A stretch of 10,381 bases of DNA. Source: JASFUX01 sp050050115 (GTDB lineage Bacteria; Pseudomonadota; Alphaproteobacteria; Caulobacterales; Maricaulaceae). The translations under genes and the position numbers were made by a program. The stretch lies in assembly GCA_050050115.1 (NCBI GenBank), contig JASFUX010000112.1:1-10381 (forward strand), given 5' to 3'. A model generated the notes under the pieces. It saw nothing but the letters and a program-made list of their open reading frames with translations. It was not told where the DNA came from and made no database searches. Positions 1 through 7,447 of this stretch are shown here, piece by piece. Each line of letters starts with the position of its first letter. Position 1 is the first letter of the stretch.

Positions 1-39
1 AAACGATCGTGCGAGGGGCTTAGACCGCTCCCGCGCTTA

Positions 40-942
40 TTAAGACGCTGTTTCCTCCCCACGCGCCGACACGACGGACGGCGCCGGCGCAAGCCCCACC
101 GCTTCGGCGATCGCTGCGCGGACCTGCTCGTCCGGCGCCAACTCTCCAACCATCCCGCTGTCCGGCGCACCGAGGGCGATCCACCATTCGACCGCGGCGA
201 TCTCCGCTTCGGTGAGCGGCGGCTTGTCGTTCTTGGGCATGTAGTCGACATCGTCCGGCGGCAGCGTGACCCGACGGAACAGATCGCTTGCCTCCGGATC
301 GCCCGGCGCCACCGCCGCCCCGCTCTCTCCGCCCGTAAGGATCGATGCGTGGTCGGTCAGCACCAGCTCGCCGCGGCGGCGCGCTTCGTTGTGGCAGGAC
401 CCGCAGCGGTCGCGCAGCGCCGGAGCGACCACGTCGAGGAAGACGTCCGCCTCGGCGACGTCCGTCACACGAGGACGCCGCTCGGCCGGCAGGCCCGCCA
501 TCGCGCGCAACGGCCCCGGCGCATACTCGGCCAGATAGGTCGGTCCGTGCGTGAGATTGCCGCCGTAGTGCCCGGTAGCAGCGAGCAAGGCGACCGTGCC
601 CGCGACCGCAACGGCCCAGGCCTTGTCGAAGAGCTTCGGCCGGTCGACCCGCGCCGCCCAGACGAGGAAGGCGAAGAACGCCAGGCCGCTCGCGCTCCAG
701 CGGTGCAGCGAAATCGTCCGTGAATCGAAGCCGCCCTCGGTGGCGTGCATGTAGCCGACCACGACCGCGAGCAGCGCAGTCCCGGCCCCCGCCAGCCAGA
801 CGATCGGCAGGGCCGGTTCGAGCCCGGCGAACCGCGGATGCCGGCGCGCGGTCTCCATGAAAGCGGCGAGCAGCAGGATGCCGATCGGCAGGTGGACGAC
901 GAGCACATGAAAGCGGCCCAGGTAGTAGATGAACTCCGTCAT
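40..942 (-). CDS. Membrane-bound c-type cytochrome, DUF2231-like membrane domain fused to Planctomycete-type cytochrome c domain
   Basis: This 300-residue protein has two parts. Residues 1-125 contain about four hydrophobic membrane segments (roughly 12-30, 45-65, 83-98 and 107-124), with conserved-looking His12 and His17 in the FHVLVVHLPIG stretch typical of DUF2231-like membrane proteins. Residues 165-262 form a cytochrome c domain of the PSCyt1 (PF07635) type, with a C180-x-x-C183-H184 heme-binding motif and Met235 (in YMPKNDKPPLT) as the likely distal heme ligand. The domain should sit on the periplasmic face and carry electrons. The ATG at 942 begins directly before the first hydrophobic segment. 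A GAGGGGAG stretch lies upstream but about 14 bases away, so the ribosome site is not ideal. The gene is divergent from the DUF1592-type cytochrome operon, and both carry similar small heme domains. I infer that it is the membrane redox partner of that operon; the substrate is unknown. Confidence 0.82.
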   Translation of the reverse strand: MTEFIYYLGRFHVLVVHLPIGILLLAAFMETARRHPRFAGLEPALPIVWLAGAGTALLAVVVGYMHATEGGFDSRTISLHRWSASGLAFFAFLVWAARVDRPKLFDKAWAVAVAGTVALLAATGHYGGNLTHGPTYLAEYAPGPLRAMAGLPAERRPRVTDVAEADVFLDVVAPALRDRCGSCHNEARRRGELVLTDHASILTGGESGAAVAPGDPEASDLFRRVTLPPDDVDYMPKNDKPPLTEAEIAAVEWWIALGAPDSGMVGELAPDEQVRAAIAEAVGLAPAPSVVSARGEETAS

Positions 943-1203
943 TGCTCGGCCGACGCTCCCCTCGTTCTTTATTACAGCGCGCTAATGTCCGCGCATTGTC
1001 CCTTACGACGCTAGATTGCCCGTGTTAGTCTTACAATCCAAATTGAACACAAGAAGAAACGCTGCTGCGCGCTCATCGTCGCCTTTTGGCGCATTGAGAG
1101 GAGCTGACGAAATCAGCAACAGCGGAGGGGCGGCTAGGGCCGCACATCCGCCGCGACGCAGCGCCGGCTTGACCGCGGGGAGACGGTCTTCGGCGGAGGA
1201 TGC
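943..1203. promoter_or_regulatory. Divergent intergenic region, probable shared promoter region
   Basis: This 261-base gap separates two divergent genes, so it must hold the promoters of both the membrane cytochrome and the DUF1592 operon. The part from about 961 to 1100 is visibly less GC-rich than the flanking genes. I see a CAAT-CCAA-ATTG inverted repeat at 1035-1046, two copies of GCGCATTG (about 991-998 and 1089-1096), and a short hairpin GACCG/CGGTC at 1171-1188 with a purine-rich loop just ahead of the ribosome site of the downstream gene. No convincing -35/-10 pair and no CtrA-like TTAA-N7-TTAA site could be picked out by eye. No coding sequence or RNA gene is evident. Confidence 0.5.
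1195..1200 (+). promoter_or_regulatory. Ribosome binding site of the DUF1592-type gene
   Basis: A GGAGGA stretch lies 3 bases before the ATG at 1204. The spacing is short if the full hexamer pairs, and 5 bases if only GGAG is used. An overlapping out-of-frame ATG at 1200-1202 makes the start worth noting. The start at 1204 is preferred because it leads straight into a hydrophobic export segment. Confidence 0.5.
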
Positions 1204-3582
1204 ATGTCTGCTCGGTTCGCTATCGTCGCTGTCGTCGCGACGTTTTTGATCGCACTATCGCTCCGTATGCCGCTTAGCGAAGGCGGGTCGCGCATCGCCT
1301 CCGCCGGCGGATCGCCGCACGCGGGCCTCGTGGGCCAATACTGCACGTCCTGCCATGACGACATCGAACAAACCGCCGGCCTGACGCTCGATCATCTGGA
1401 CGTCTCCGCGCCGGACGAGGAGCCCGAAACCTGGGAAGCGGTGATCCGCAAAGTCCGGACGGGGATGATGCCGCCGGCCGGAGAGCCGCGCCCGTCCCGC
1501 ATCGCGCTCGACACCTTCGCCGCCGATCTCGAGGCCGACCTCGACGCTGCCGCCGCTCAAGCGCCCAATCCCGGCGCGCCGGCGATCCATCGCCTGAACC
1601 GCACCGAGTACGCCAACGCGATCCGCGATCTCCTGGCGCTCGAGGTGGACGTCGAAACCCTGCTGCCGGCGGACGACGCCGCGGAAGGCTTCGACAACAT
1701 GGCCGACGTGCTCACCGTCTCGCCCTCGCTGGTCGAGGGCTACGTGTCTGCGGCGATGAAGATCAGCCGGCGCGCCGTCGGCGACATGACGATGCTGCCG
1801 CATCGCGTCGTCTACCGTCCGCCGTCGGGCTTCTCTCAGGACGATCACGTCGAAGGCCTGCCGCTCGGCACCCGCGGCGGCATCCTCGTCACCCACAACT
1901 TCCCGCTCGACGCCGAGTACGAGTTCACTGTCGGCGCAGCCGGCGGCGGCCGCGGAGGCCCCGGCCCGCGCGGTGGAGGCGAGTCCGCCGGTCCGCCCGC
2001 GCCGACGCTGGCGCTCAACTTCGACGGCGAGCCAGTCGAGACGCGCAATCCGCGGCGGTTCCGCATGCGCATGCCCGCCGGTCCCGTCGAGATCGGCGCA
2101 GCCGCCATCGAGCGCTCGCGCGGCGGCGGCGTGACCGACTACTATGCCGCGTCCGGACGCGGCGGCGGCGTCAGCCAGATCATGATCGAAGGCCCGTTCG
2201 ACGCGACCGGCCCCGGCGACACGCCGAGCCGTCGCCGGATCTTCTCCTGCTATCCCTCGACGCCAGCCGAAGAGGCGCCGTGCGCGCGCGAAATCCTCGC
2301 CCGCCTCGCCACCTCGGCCTATCGCTATCCGTTGGCGGAAGAAGACGCCGAGATCGACTTCCTCATGGAGTTCTTCGACGCTGGACACGCTGAAGGCGGC
2401 TTCGAAGCGGGCGTCCAACGGGCGTTGGCGATGATGCTGGTCAATCCGCGGTTCCTGTTCCGCGCCGAGGAAGAGCCCGCGGACCTGCCGCCCGGCGCGG
2501 TCTACGCCATCTCCGAATTCGATCTCGCCTCGCGGCTGTCGTTCTTCCTCTGGAGCTCGATCCCCGACGAGGAGCTGCTGGAGCTCGCCGCCGACGATCG
2601 GCTGTCCGATCCGGAAGTCTTGCGCGCGCAGGTCGAGCGCATGCTCGACGATCCGCGGTCGCAAGCGCTGGTCGAGAACTTCGCCGGCCAATGGCTCTAT
2701 CTGCGCAAGCTCGACGACGTCGAGCCGGAGTCCCCGCAGTGGGACGGCAACCTGCGCGCGTCCTTCCGGCGAGAGACCGAAATGCTGTTCGCCTCGATCA
2801 TCGAGGAGGACCGCTCCATCGTTGATCTGATCGACGCCGACTACACCTACCTCGATGAACGCCTCGCGCGGCACTACGGCGTCGACGGCGTGCAAGGCAG
2901 CTACTTCCGCCGCGTCGCGCTCGACGAAGACAGCCCGCGTCGCGGCGTGCTCGGCCAGGGCAGCGTGCTCACCGTCACTTCGGCGCCCAATCGCACTTCT
3001 CCGGTGGTGCGCGGCGCTTGGATCCTCGAGAACATCATGGGCGCGCCCCCGCCCCAGCCGCCGCCCGGCGTCGAGTCGAACCTCGACGACGCCGAAGCGG
3101 CCGCGGCGTCCAGCTTGCGCGAACGGCTTGAGCTGCACCGCGCCGACTCGGTCTGCGCTTCGTGCCACTCGATCATGGACCCGATCGGGCTATCGCTGGA
3201 GAACTTCGACCTAATCGGCGGCTGGCGGACCATGGACGTCGGCGAGCCGATCGACGCCACCGGCGTGCTCGTGGACGGCACGCCCGTCGCCGGCCCGATC
3301 GAGTTGCGCGAGGCGATCCTCGAGCGTTCGGAGTCGTTCGTCACCACGGCGACCGAAAAGCTGATGACCTACGCGCTCGGACGCGGGGTCGAGTACTACG
3401 ACATGCCGGCCGTTCGCGGCGTGGTCCGCGACGCGGCTGAGGACGACTACCGGTTCTCCGACCTGATCTACGGCGTCGTGACCAGCACGCCGTTCCAGAT
3501 GCGCGCCAAAGCCGGTGCCGGAGAATCGATGGCGGCCGAGGCCGCGCCGGTAAATACGTTGAGCACGGGGAGCGGGGACTGA
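1204..3582 (+). CDS. Exported di-heme DUF1587/DUF1595/DUF1592/DUF1588/DUF1585 protein
   Basis: This 792-residue protein starts with a hydrophobic export or anchor segment (residues 5-20). A small cytochrome c domain follows, with C47-T-S-C50-H51 and likely heme ligand Met88 or Met89 (TGMMPP). Next come a DUF1587 region (about 129-195, HRLNRTEYANAIRDLL), a beta-rich middle section (about 198-345) interrupted by Gly-rich loops at 247-263 and 306-323, DUF1595 (about 350-425), DUF1592 (about 435-563), DUF1588 (about 579-680) and DUF1585 (about 710-770, ending in TSTPFQMR). A second heme motif, C651-A-S-C654-H655 followed by MDPIG, lies at the end of DUF1588, as is usual in this family. The domain order is complete, with no sign of truncation. 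The family is common in Planctomycetes, Acidobacteria and Verrucomicrobia and its reaction is not established; two heme sites and export point to a periplasmic redox role. Its TGA overlaps the next ATG (TGATG), so the two genes are translationally coupled. Confidence 0.88.
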   Translation: MSARFAIVAVVATFLIALSLRMPLSEGGSRIASAGGSPHAGLVGQYCTSCHDDIEQTAGLTLDHLDVSAPDEEPETWEAVIRKVRTGMMPPAGEPRPSRIALDTFAADLEADLDAAAAQAPNPGAPAIHRLNRTEYANAIRDLLALEVDVETLLPADDAAEGFDNMADVLTVSPSLVEGYVSAAMKISRRAVGDMTMLPHRVVYRPPSGFSQDDHVEGLPLGTRGGILVTHNFPLDAEYEFTVGAAGGGRGGPGPRGGGESAGPPAPTLALNFDGEPVETRNPRRFRMRMPAGPVEIGAAAIERSRGGGVTDYYAASGRGGGVSQIMIEGPFDATGPGDTPSRRRIFSCYPSTPAEEAPCAREILARLATSAYRYPLAEEDAEIDFLMEFFDAGHAEGGFEAGVQRALAMMLVNPRFLFRAEEEPADLPPGAVYAISEFDLASRLSFFLWSSIPDEELLELAADDRLSDPEVLRAQVERMLDDPRSQALVENFAGQWLYLRKLDDVEPESPQWDGNLRASFRRETEMLFASIIEEDRSIVDLIDADYTYLDERLARHYGVDGVQGSYFRRVALDEDSPRRGVLGQGSVLTVTSAPNRTSPVVRGAWILENIMGAPPPQPPPGVESNLDDAEAAAASSLRERLELHRADSVCASCHSIMDPIGLSLENFDLIGGWRTMDVGEPIDATGVLVDGTPVAGPIELREAILERSESFVTTATEKLMTYALGRGVEYYDMPAVRGVVRDAAEDDYRFSDLIYGVVTSTPFQMRAKAGAGESMAAEAAPVNTLSTGSGD

Positions 3583-4475
3583 TGAAGCAGATAAAGATGG
3601 ATCGGCGCGCGGTGCTTGCGGGCCTCGGCGCAGCGGCGCTGCCCGGCCTCGCCGCGCCGGCGTTCGGACAGGTTCCGCCGGGACCAGGCCGCGGCAACCG
3701 CCCGCCGCCCACCGAAGAGGAAATCGCCGCGGCTCTGCCGCTCAAGACGACGGGGCTCGAGCATTTCGCGATGCTGGTCCCCGACGTCGCGCTGGCGGGT
3801 CGGTTCTACTCCAAGCTGTTCAATCCCGACGGCCTGCACAAAGAAGCGCGCGGGAACTTGCGCTACTACGTGACGCTCGATCCGGGCTACGTCGCCATCG
3901 GCGGCCGGGACGAGCCGCCGCCGCCTTACATGGATCACTTCTGCGCCCTCGTCGAAGACTACAACGCAGGCGCAATGTCGGCGCGGCTGGAGCAAGAAGG
4001 CGTGCCGCCCGGGCGCGTCGGCATTCTCCCCGACCCCAACGGCATCGGGCTGCAGCTCCTGGGCGTACCGGGCGGCCTCGCCGGCTCGACCGAGCCGGCT
4101 TCGCGTGTCGTCAATGGCGACGCCTTGGTCACGCCGATGGGCCTCGATCATATGCTGTTGTTCGTGAACGACCTTGAAGAGTCGCTCGCCTTCTATTCGA
4201 TGTTCTTCGACGGCGAAGTGATCCGCGAAACCGAACCCGATCGGGCCTGGATCGTCATCGAGAACACGCGTCTCGGTCTGCAGGCGCGACCTTCGAACGC
4301 GCCGCCGCGCGTCGATCAGTTCGGCGTCAAGATCGCCCCGTTCGACCGCGAGGCGCTGTCGGCGGAGCTGCGGATCATCGGCGCGACGATCGCGCCCGAC
4401 GACCCGCACGACCCAAGCGTTTTGCGCTGCCGCGATCCGCACGGATTCGGCATCGCGCTCGTTCCAACGTCATAA
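3582..4475 (+). CDS. Tat-exported protein with two VOC (glyoxalase/dioxygenase-fold) modules
   Basis: This 297-residue protein has a twin-arginine signal: Arg8-Arg9 in MDRRAVLAG, a hydrophobic stretch, and a likely cleavage near APAFGQ (residue 30). A Pro/Gly-rich linker follows (31-45). Two VOC modules come next, about 56-161 and 185-296. In the first, His61 (GLEH), His119 (MDHF) and Gln158 (DPNGIGLQLL) sit where VOC metal ligands are expected. The second has His190 and Gln246, but the usual terminal Glu is replaced by Ala292 (DPHGFGIALV), so its metal site is probably incomplete. VOC proteins include glyoxalases, extradiol dioxygenases and resistance proteins; nothing here fixes a substrate. 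Tat export suggests folding with cofactor before secretion. The ATG overlaps the stop of the upstream gene by one base, with AGCGGGGA just before it. An internal Met6 is an alternative start that would keep the signal peptide. Confidence 0.82.
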   Translation: MKQIKMDRRAVLAGLGAAALPGLAAPAFGQVPPGPGRGNRPPPTEEEIAAALPLKTTGLEHFAMLVPDVALAGRFYSKLFNPDGLHKEARGNLRYYVTLDPGYVAIGGRDEPPPPYMDHFCALVEDYNAGAMSARLEQEGVPPGRVGILPDPNGIGLQLLGVPGGLAGSTEPASRVVNGDALVTPMGLDHMLLFVNDLEESLAFYSMFFDGEVIRETEPDRAWIVIENTRLGLQARPSNAPPRVDQFGVKIAPFDREALSAELRIIGATIAPDDPHDPSVLRCRDPHGFGIALVPTS

Positions 4476-4509
4476 GGAACGGCCAGAAGACAGACGAAAG
4501 GTCCCAAAC

Positions 4510-4515
4510 GGAAGG
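4510..4515 (+). promoter_or_regulatory. Ribosome binding site of the DUF1552 gene
   Basis: A GGAAGG stretch ends 8 bases before the ATG at 4524, inside the 48-base gap after the VOC gene. It supports this ATG as the start. No terminator-like hairpin is seen in the gap, which fits continued transcription from the upstream genes. Confidence 0.55.
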
Positions 4516-4523
4516 TTCAGGCC

Positions 4524-5855
4524 ATGGCGTACATTCGCAAGCTCCATCTCTCCCGCCGCACGCTGTTGCGCGGCGCTGGAACGGCGCTCGCTCTGCCGCT
4601 GCTGGAGTCGATGATCCCCGCCGCCACGGCCTGGGGCCAAACCGCGGCGGCGCCGAAGACGCGCCTCTGTGGCATCTACATCCCGCATGGCGCGGTGATG
4701 GCGAACTGGACGCCGGCGACGGACGGGACCGGCTTTGAGTTTCCGCGCATCCTTCGGCCGCTCGAGCCGTTCCGCGACCGGGTGAACGTGCTTTCCGACT
4801 TCGCCCTGCCGCTCGCCTACGGCACCGACGCGTCGGCCGGCGCGAACCACACGAGGTCCTCGGCGGTCTATCTCGCCGGCGCGGAGCCCGCCACCGGCTC
4901 GCGCGCGCGATTGGGCGTGACGGTCGACCAGGTCGCCGCGCAGCACATCGGCCAGGACACGCCGCTGCCCTCGCTCGAGCTGTGCATCGAAGGCGGCGGC
5001 CTCTCCTGCGGTACGGGGCTCTCCTGCGCCTACGCGAACACGATCTCATGGCAAGGCCCGGAATCGCCGCTGCCCATGGAGAACAATCCGCAAGTCGTCT
5101 TCGAACGCCTCTTTGGCGACGGCGCGACCGAGGAAGAGCGCGACGCCCGTCGCGCCCAGGCGCGTAGCATGCTCGACGCGCTGACCGGCGAGGTCGCGAC
5201 CTTGAAGCGCAATCTTCCGGCCTCGGACCGTGAGCGCATGGATCGCTATCTGGAAGACGTCCGCGAGATCGAGCGACGTATCACCCTCGCCGGCGAGATG
5301 CTGCCCGAGGATCTCGAACTGCCGCCCGCGCCCACCGGGATTCCGGACGACTTCGACACGCATGTGAAGCTGATGTTCGATCTTCAGGTGATCGCCTGGC
5401 AGGCCGACATCACCCGGGTGACGACGATGATGATGGCCAAGGAGCTGTCGAACGCGGTCTTCCCCGAGAGCGGGATCACCGACCCGTTTCATAACCTCTC
5501 GCACCATTCGAACGTGCCGGAGAACCTCGAGAAGCTGACGCAGCTCAACACCTATCACATGTCGACCTTCGCCTATCTGCTCGACAAGCTCGCCTCGACG
5601 CCGGACGGCGACGGCAACCTACTCGACCATTCGCTGGTGCTCTACGGCTCGGGCATGAGCAACTCGAACCAGCACGATCACGACCCGCTGCCGATCATCC
5701 TCGCCGGCGGCGCTTCTGGACGACTCCAAGGCGGCCGGCACCTGCGCGCCGACCAGCCGAAGGACACCTTGTCCAACCTGCTCCTCGCCATGCTCGACAA
5801 GCTCGACATTCACCAGGAGAGCTTCGGCGACAGCACCGGAATGATGACGATCTAG
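4524..5855 (+). CDS. Tat-exported DUF1552 family protein
   Basis: This 443-residue protein begins with a twin-arginine signal (S10-R11-R12-T-L-L-R-G, hydrophobic core 17-30, likely cleavage after AATAWG at about residue 38). The mature part matches the DUF1552 (PF07586) pattern: IYIPHGAVMANWTP (51-64), the loss-of-life-like start LEPFRDRVNVLSDF (80-93), NHTRSSAVYLAGAEP (108-122), PSLELCIEGG (149-158), HNLSHHS (323-329) and LVLYGSGMSNSNQHDHDPLPIILAGG (about 371-396). The family is related to DUF1501 and is thought to have an alkaline-phosphatase/sulfatase-like fold; several His and Asp residues in the last two motifs could bind metal. Its reaction is not known. DUF1552 genes habitually sit beside DUF1592-type cytochrome genes, as here, so I infer that the two products act together in the periplasm. 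The length is normal and there are no internal breaks. Confidence 0.87.
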   Translation: MAYIRKLHLSRRTLLRGAGTALALPLLESMIPAATAWGQTAAAPKTRLCGIYIPHGAVMANWTPATDGTGFEFPRILRPLEPFRDRVNVLSDFALPLAYGTDASAGANHTRSSAVYLAGAEPATGSRARLGVTVDQVAAQHIGQDTPLPSLELCIEGGGLSCGTGLSCAYANTISWQGPESPLPMENNPQVVFERLFGDGATEEERDARRAQARSMLDALTGEVATLKRNLPASDRERMDRYLEDVREIERRITLAGEMLPEDLELPPAPTGIPDDFDTHVKLMFDLQVIAWQADITRVTTMMMAKELSNAVFPESGITDPFHNLSHHSNVPENLEKLTQLNTYHMSTFAYLLDKLASTPDGDGNLLDHSLVLYGSGMSNSNQHDHDPLPIILAGGASGRLQGGRHLRADQPKDTLSNLLLAMLDKLDIHQESFGDSTGMMTI

Positions 5856-5869
5856 AGACGAGCCCTCGC

Positions 5870-7441
5870 ATGCACACCCGACTCTCGATCCGCCCTTTGC
5901 GCGCCACTCTTGCGGCGGGATGCGCGAGCATCTTCGCCCTCGCCGCATCGGCGCAAGATATCGACACTGCGCTCGCCGATGCCGCGCGCGACCGCGACTT
6001 CGACACGGTCCGCGCGCTGCTCGCTGAGGGCGGCGACGTCAACGCCTTCGGTTCGGACGGCACGCCGGCGCTGCTCTGGATGCTCCGCGTTCAAGACGCC
6101 GAGGCCGTCCGCATGCTGCTCTCCGCCGGCGCCGATCCCAACCTCGCCAATCGGTACGACCTGCTGCCGCTCTTCTTGGCGGTGGAGAACGACGACCTCG
6201 CCAACGTCGAGCAGCTGCTCGAAGCCGGCGCGGATCCGACGACGCTCGACGCGGCGCGCGAACCGATGCTGTTCACCGCCGTCCGCAACGGCTCGGTCGA
6301 GGTCGCTCAAGCCCTGCTCGACGCGGGCGCTGAGGTCGACGCGCGCGATCCGGCCTACGATCAGACCGCGCTTATGGTCGCCGCGCGCGAAGGTCAGGTC
6401 GAACTCGCCCGTCTGCTGATCGATGCGGGCGCGGACGTGAACGTTCAAACCCCCGCCGGCCTCGAGCCGCGCGCACGACTGCCGGCTGAGAACGGCGGCT
6501 CGAAGGGCGAAGGCATCGTCCGCGGCGGCTGGCCCGAGCACGGCATGCGCGCTGCCATCCCTGGCGCGAAGACGCCCCTGCTCTACGCCGTGCGCGAAGG
6601 TTCGGCGGAGATCGCCCAGATGCTGCTCGACGCGGGCGCGGAGATCGAACGCGCGGACGCGAACGGAACAACGCCGCTGATCTCTGCGCTGGTCAACGAC
6701 CAGATGGACGCCGCGCTCGTGCTCATCGAAGCGGGCGCCGACATCAACGCCGTCGACTGGTACGGCCAGACGCCGCTCTGGGCCGCCGTCGACGTGCGCA
6801 ACCGCGACGTGCCCGGCCCCACGCGCGACAACGAGGTCGATCGCGAGGCCGTTCTTGAGGTGATCCGCATTTTGCTCGACGAGGGCGCCGAGGTGAACGC
6901 GCGCGTCCAGGAGTATCCGCCGGAACGCCGCTGGATCGTCGGGCTGGGCTCGCTGTCGTGGGTGGACTTCACCGGCCAGACGCCGTTCCTGCGCGCCGCG
7001 CTCGCCGGCGACGTTACGGTGATGCGGCTGCTGCTCGACCACGGAGCCGATCCGAACATCGACACCTTTACCGGCACGTCGCCGCTAATGGCCGCCGCGG
7101 GCGTGAACTGGGTGTTCAATCAGACCTACGACGAGGGCCCCGAGGCGCTGCTCGAAGCCGTCGAGCTGTGCTGGGAACTCGGCAACGACGTCAATCAGGT
7201 CAACCACATGGGCGTCGTCGCCATCCACGGCGCGGCGAACCGCGGCTCGGACGAGATCGTGCGCTTCCTGGCGTCGAAGGGCGCGAGCCTGACGCTCGCG
7301 GACAATGTCGGCCGTACGCCGATGACCTGGGCCGAAGGCGTCTTCCTCGCCACCCACGCCCCCGAGCCCAAGCCGAGCACGATGGCGCTGATCGCGGAGT
7401 TGCTCGACGAAACCGGAGCGGACACGTCCGGCGGGGAATAG
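5870..7441 (+). CDS. Exported ankyrin-repeat protein
   Basis: This 523-residue protein has a Sec-type signal peptide (positive residues at 4, 8 and 11, hydrophobic 12-26, likely cleavage ASA|QD after residue 28). The rest is built of about 11-12 ankyrin repeats recognisable by repeated TPLxxAVxxGxxExxxxLLxAGAxxx units, for example at 31-60, 63-95, 98-126, 132-161, 165-194, 235-262, 266-295, 300-345, 370-399, 403-443, 447-476 and a weaker last one to about 518. Three inserts break the register: about 195-233 (Gly/Arg-rich, containing GGWPEHGMR), 310-328, and 346-366 (with PPERRWIVG). Another insert lies inside the tenth repeat (411-424). Ankyrin solenoids bind proteins and have no catalytic residues, so a scaffold or partner-binding role in the periplasm is likely. 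It starts 14 bases after the DUF1552 stop, with only a weak GAG ribosome site, and is the last gene of the operon. Confidence 0.88.
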   Translation: MHTRLSIRPLRATLAAGCASIFALAASAQDIDTALADAARDRDFDTVRALLAEGGDVNAFGSDGTPALLWMLRVQDAEAVRMLLSAGADPNLANRYDLLPLFLAVENDDLANVEQLLEAGADPTTLDAAREPMLFTAVRNGSVEVAQALLDAGAEVDARDPAYDQTALMVAAREGQVELARLLIDAGADVNVQTPAGLEPRARLPAENGGSKGEGIVRGGWPEHGMRAAIPGAKTPLLYAVREGSAEIAQMLLDAGAEIERADANGTTPLISALVNDQMDAALVLIEAGADINAVDWYGQTPLWAAVDVRNRDVPGPTRDNEVDREAVLEVIRILLDEGAEVNARVQEYPPERRWIVGLGSLSWVDFTGQTPFLRAALAGDVTVMRLLLDHGADPNIDTFTGTSPLMAAAGVNWVFNQTYDEGPEALLEAVELCWELGNDVNQVNHMGVVAIHGAANRGSDEIVRFLASKGASLTLADNVGRTPMTWAEGVFLATHAPEPKPSTMALIAELLDETGADTSGGE

Positions 7442-7447
7442 CGAAGG

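Noticed and set aside
1255..3168. Very long open frame (637 codons) on the minus strand inside the DUF1592-type gene
   Set aside because: It is antisense to a gene with complete recognised domains. Its translation is Arg/Ala/Gly/Val-rich with no motifs, as expected from the mirror of GC-rich codons.
3468..4442. Open frame of 324 codons on the minus strand across the VOC gene
   Set aside because: It is the antisense shadow of the VOC gene and the end of the cytochrome gene, with no family features.
5912..5926. Possible lipobox (L-A-A-G-C18) in the ankyrin protein
   Set aside because: The residue at -3 is Ala and the hydrophobic segment continues past the Cys to a good ASA|QD signal peptidase I site.
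5852..7042. Long open frame (396 codons) on the minus strand under the ankyrin gene, with quasi-repeats
   Set aside because: The repeats are the shadow of the ankyrin repeats read in reverse. There is no ribosome site or recognisable domain.
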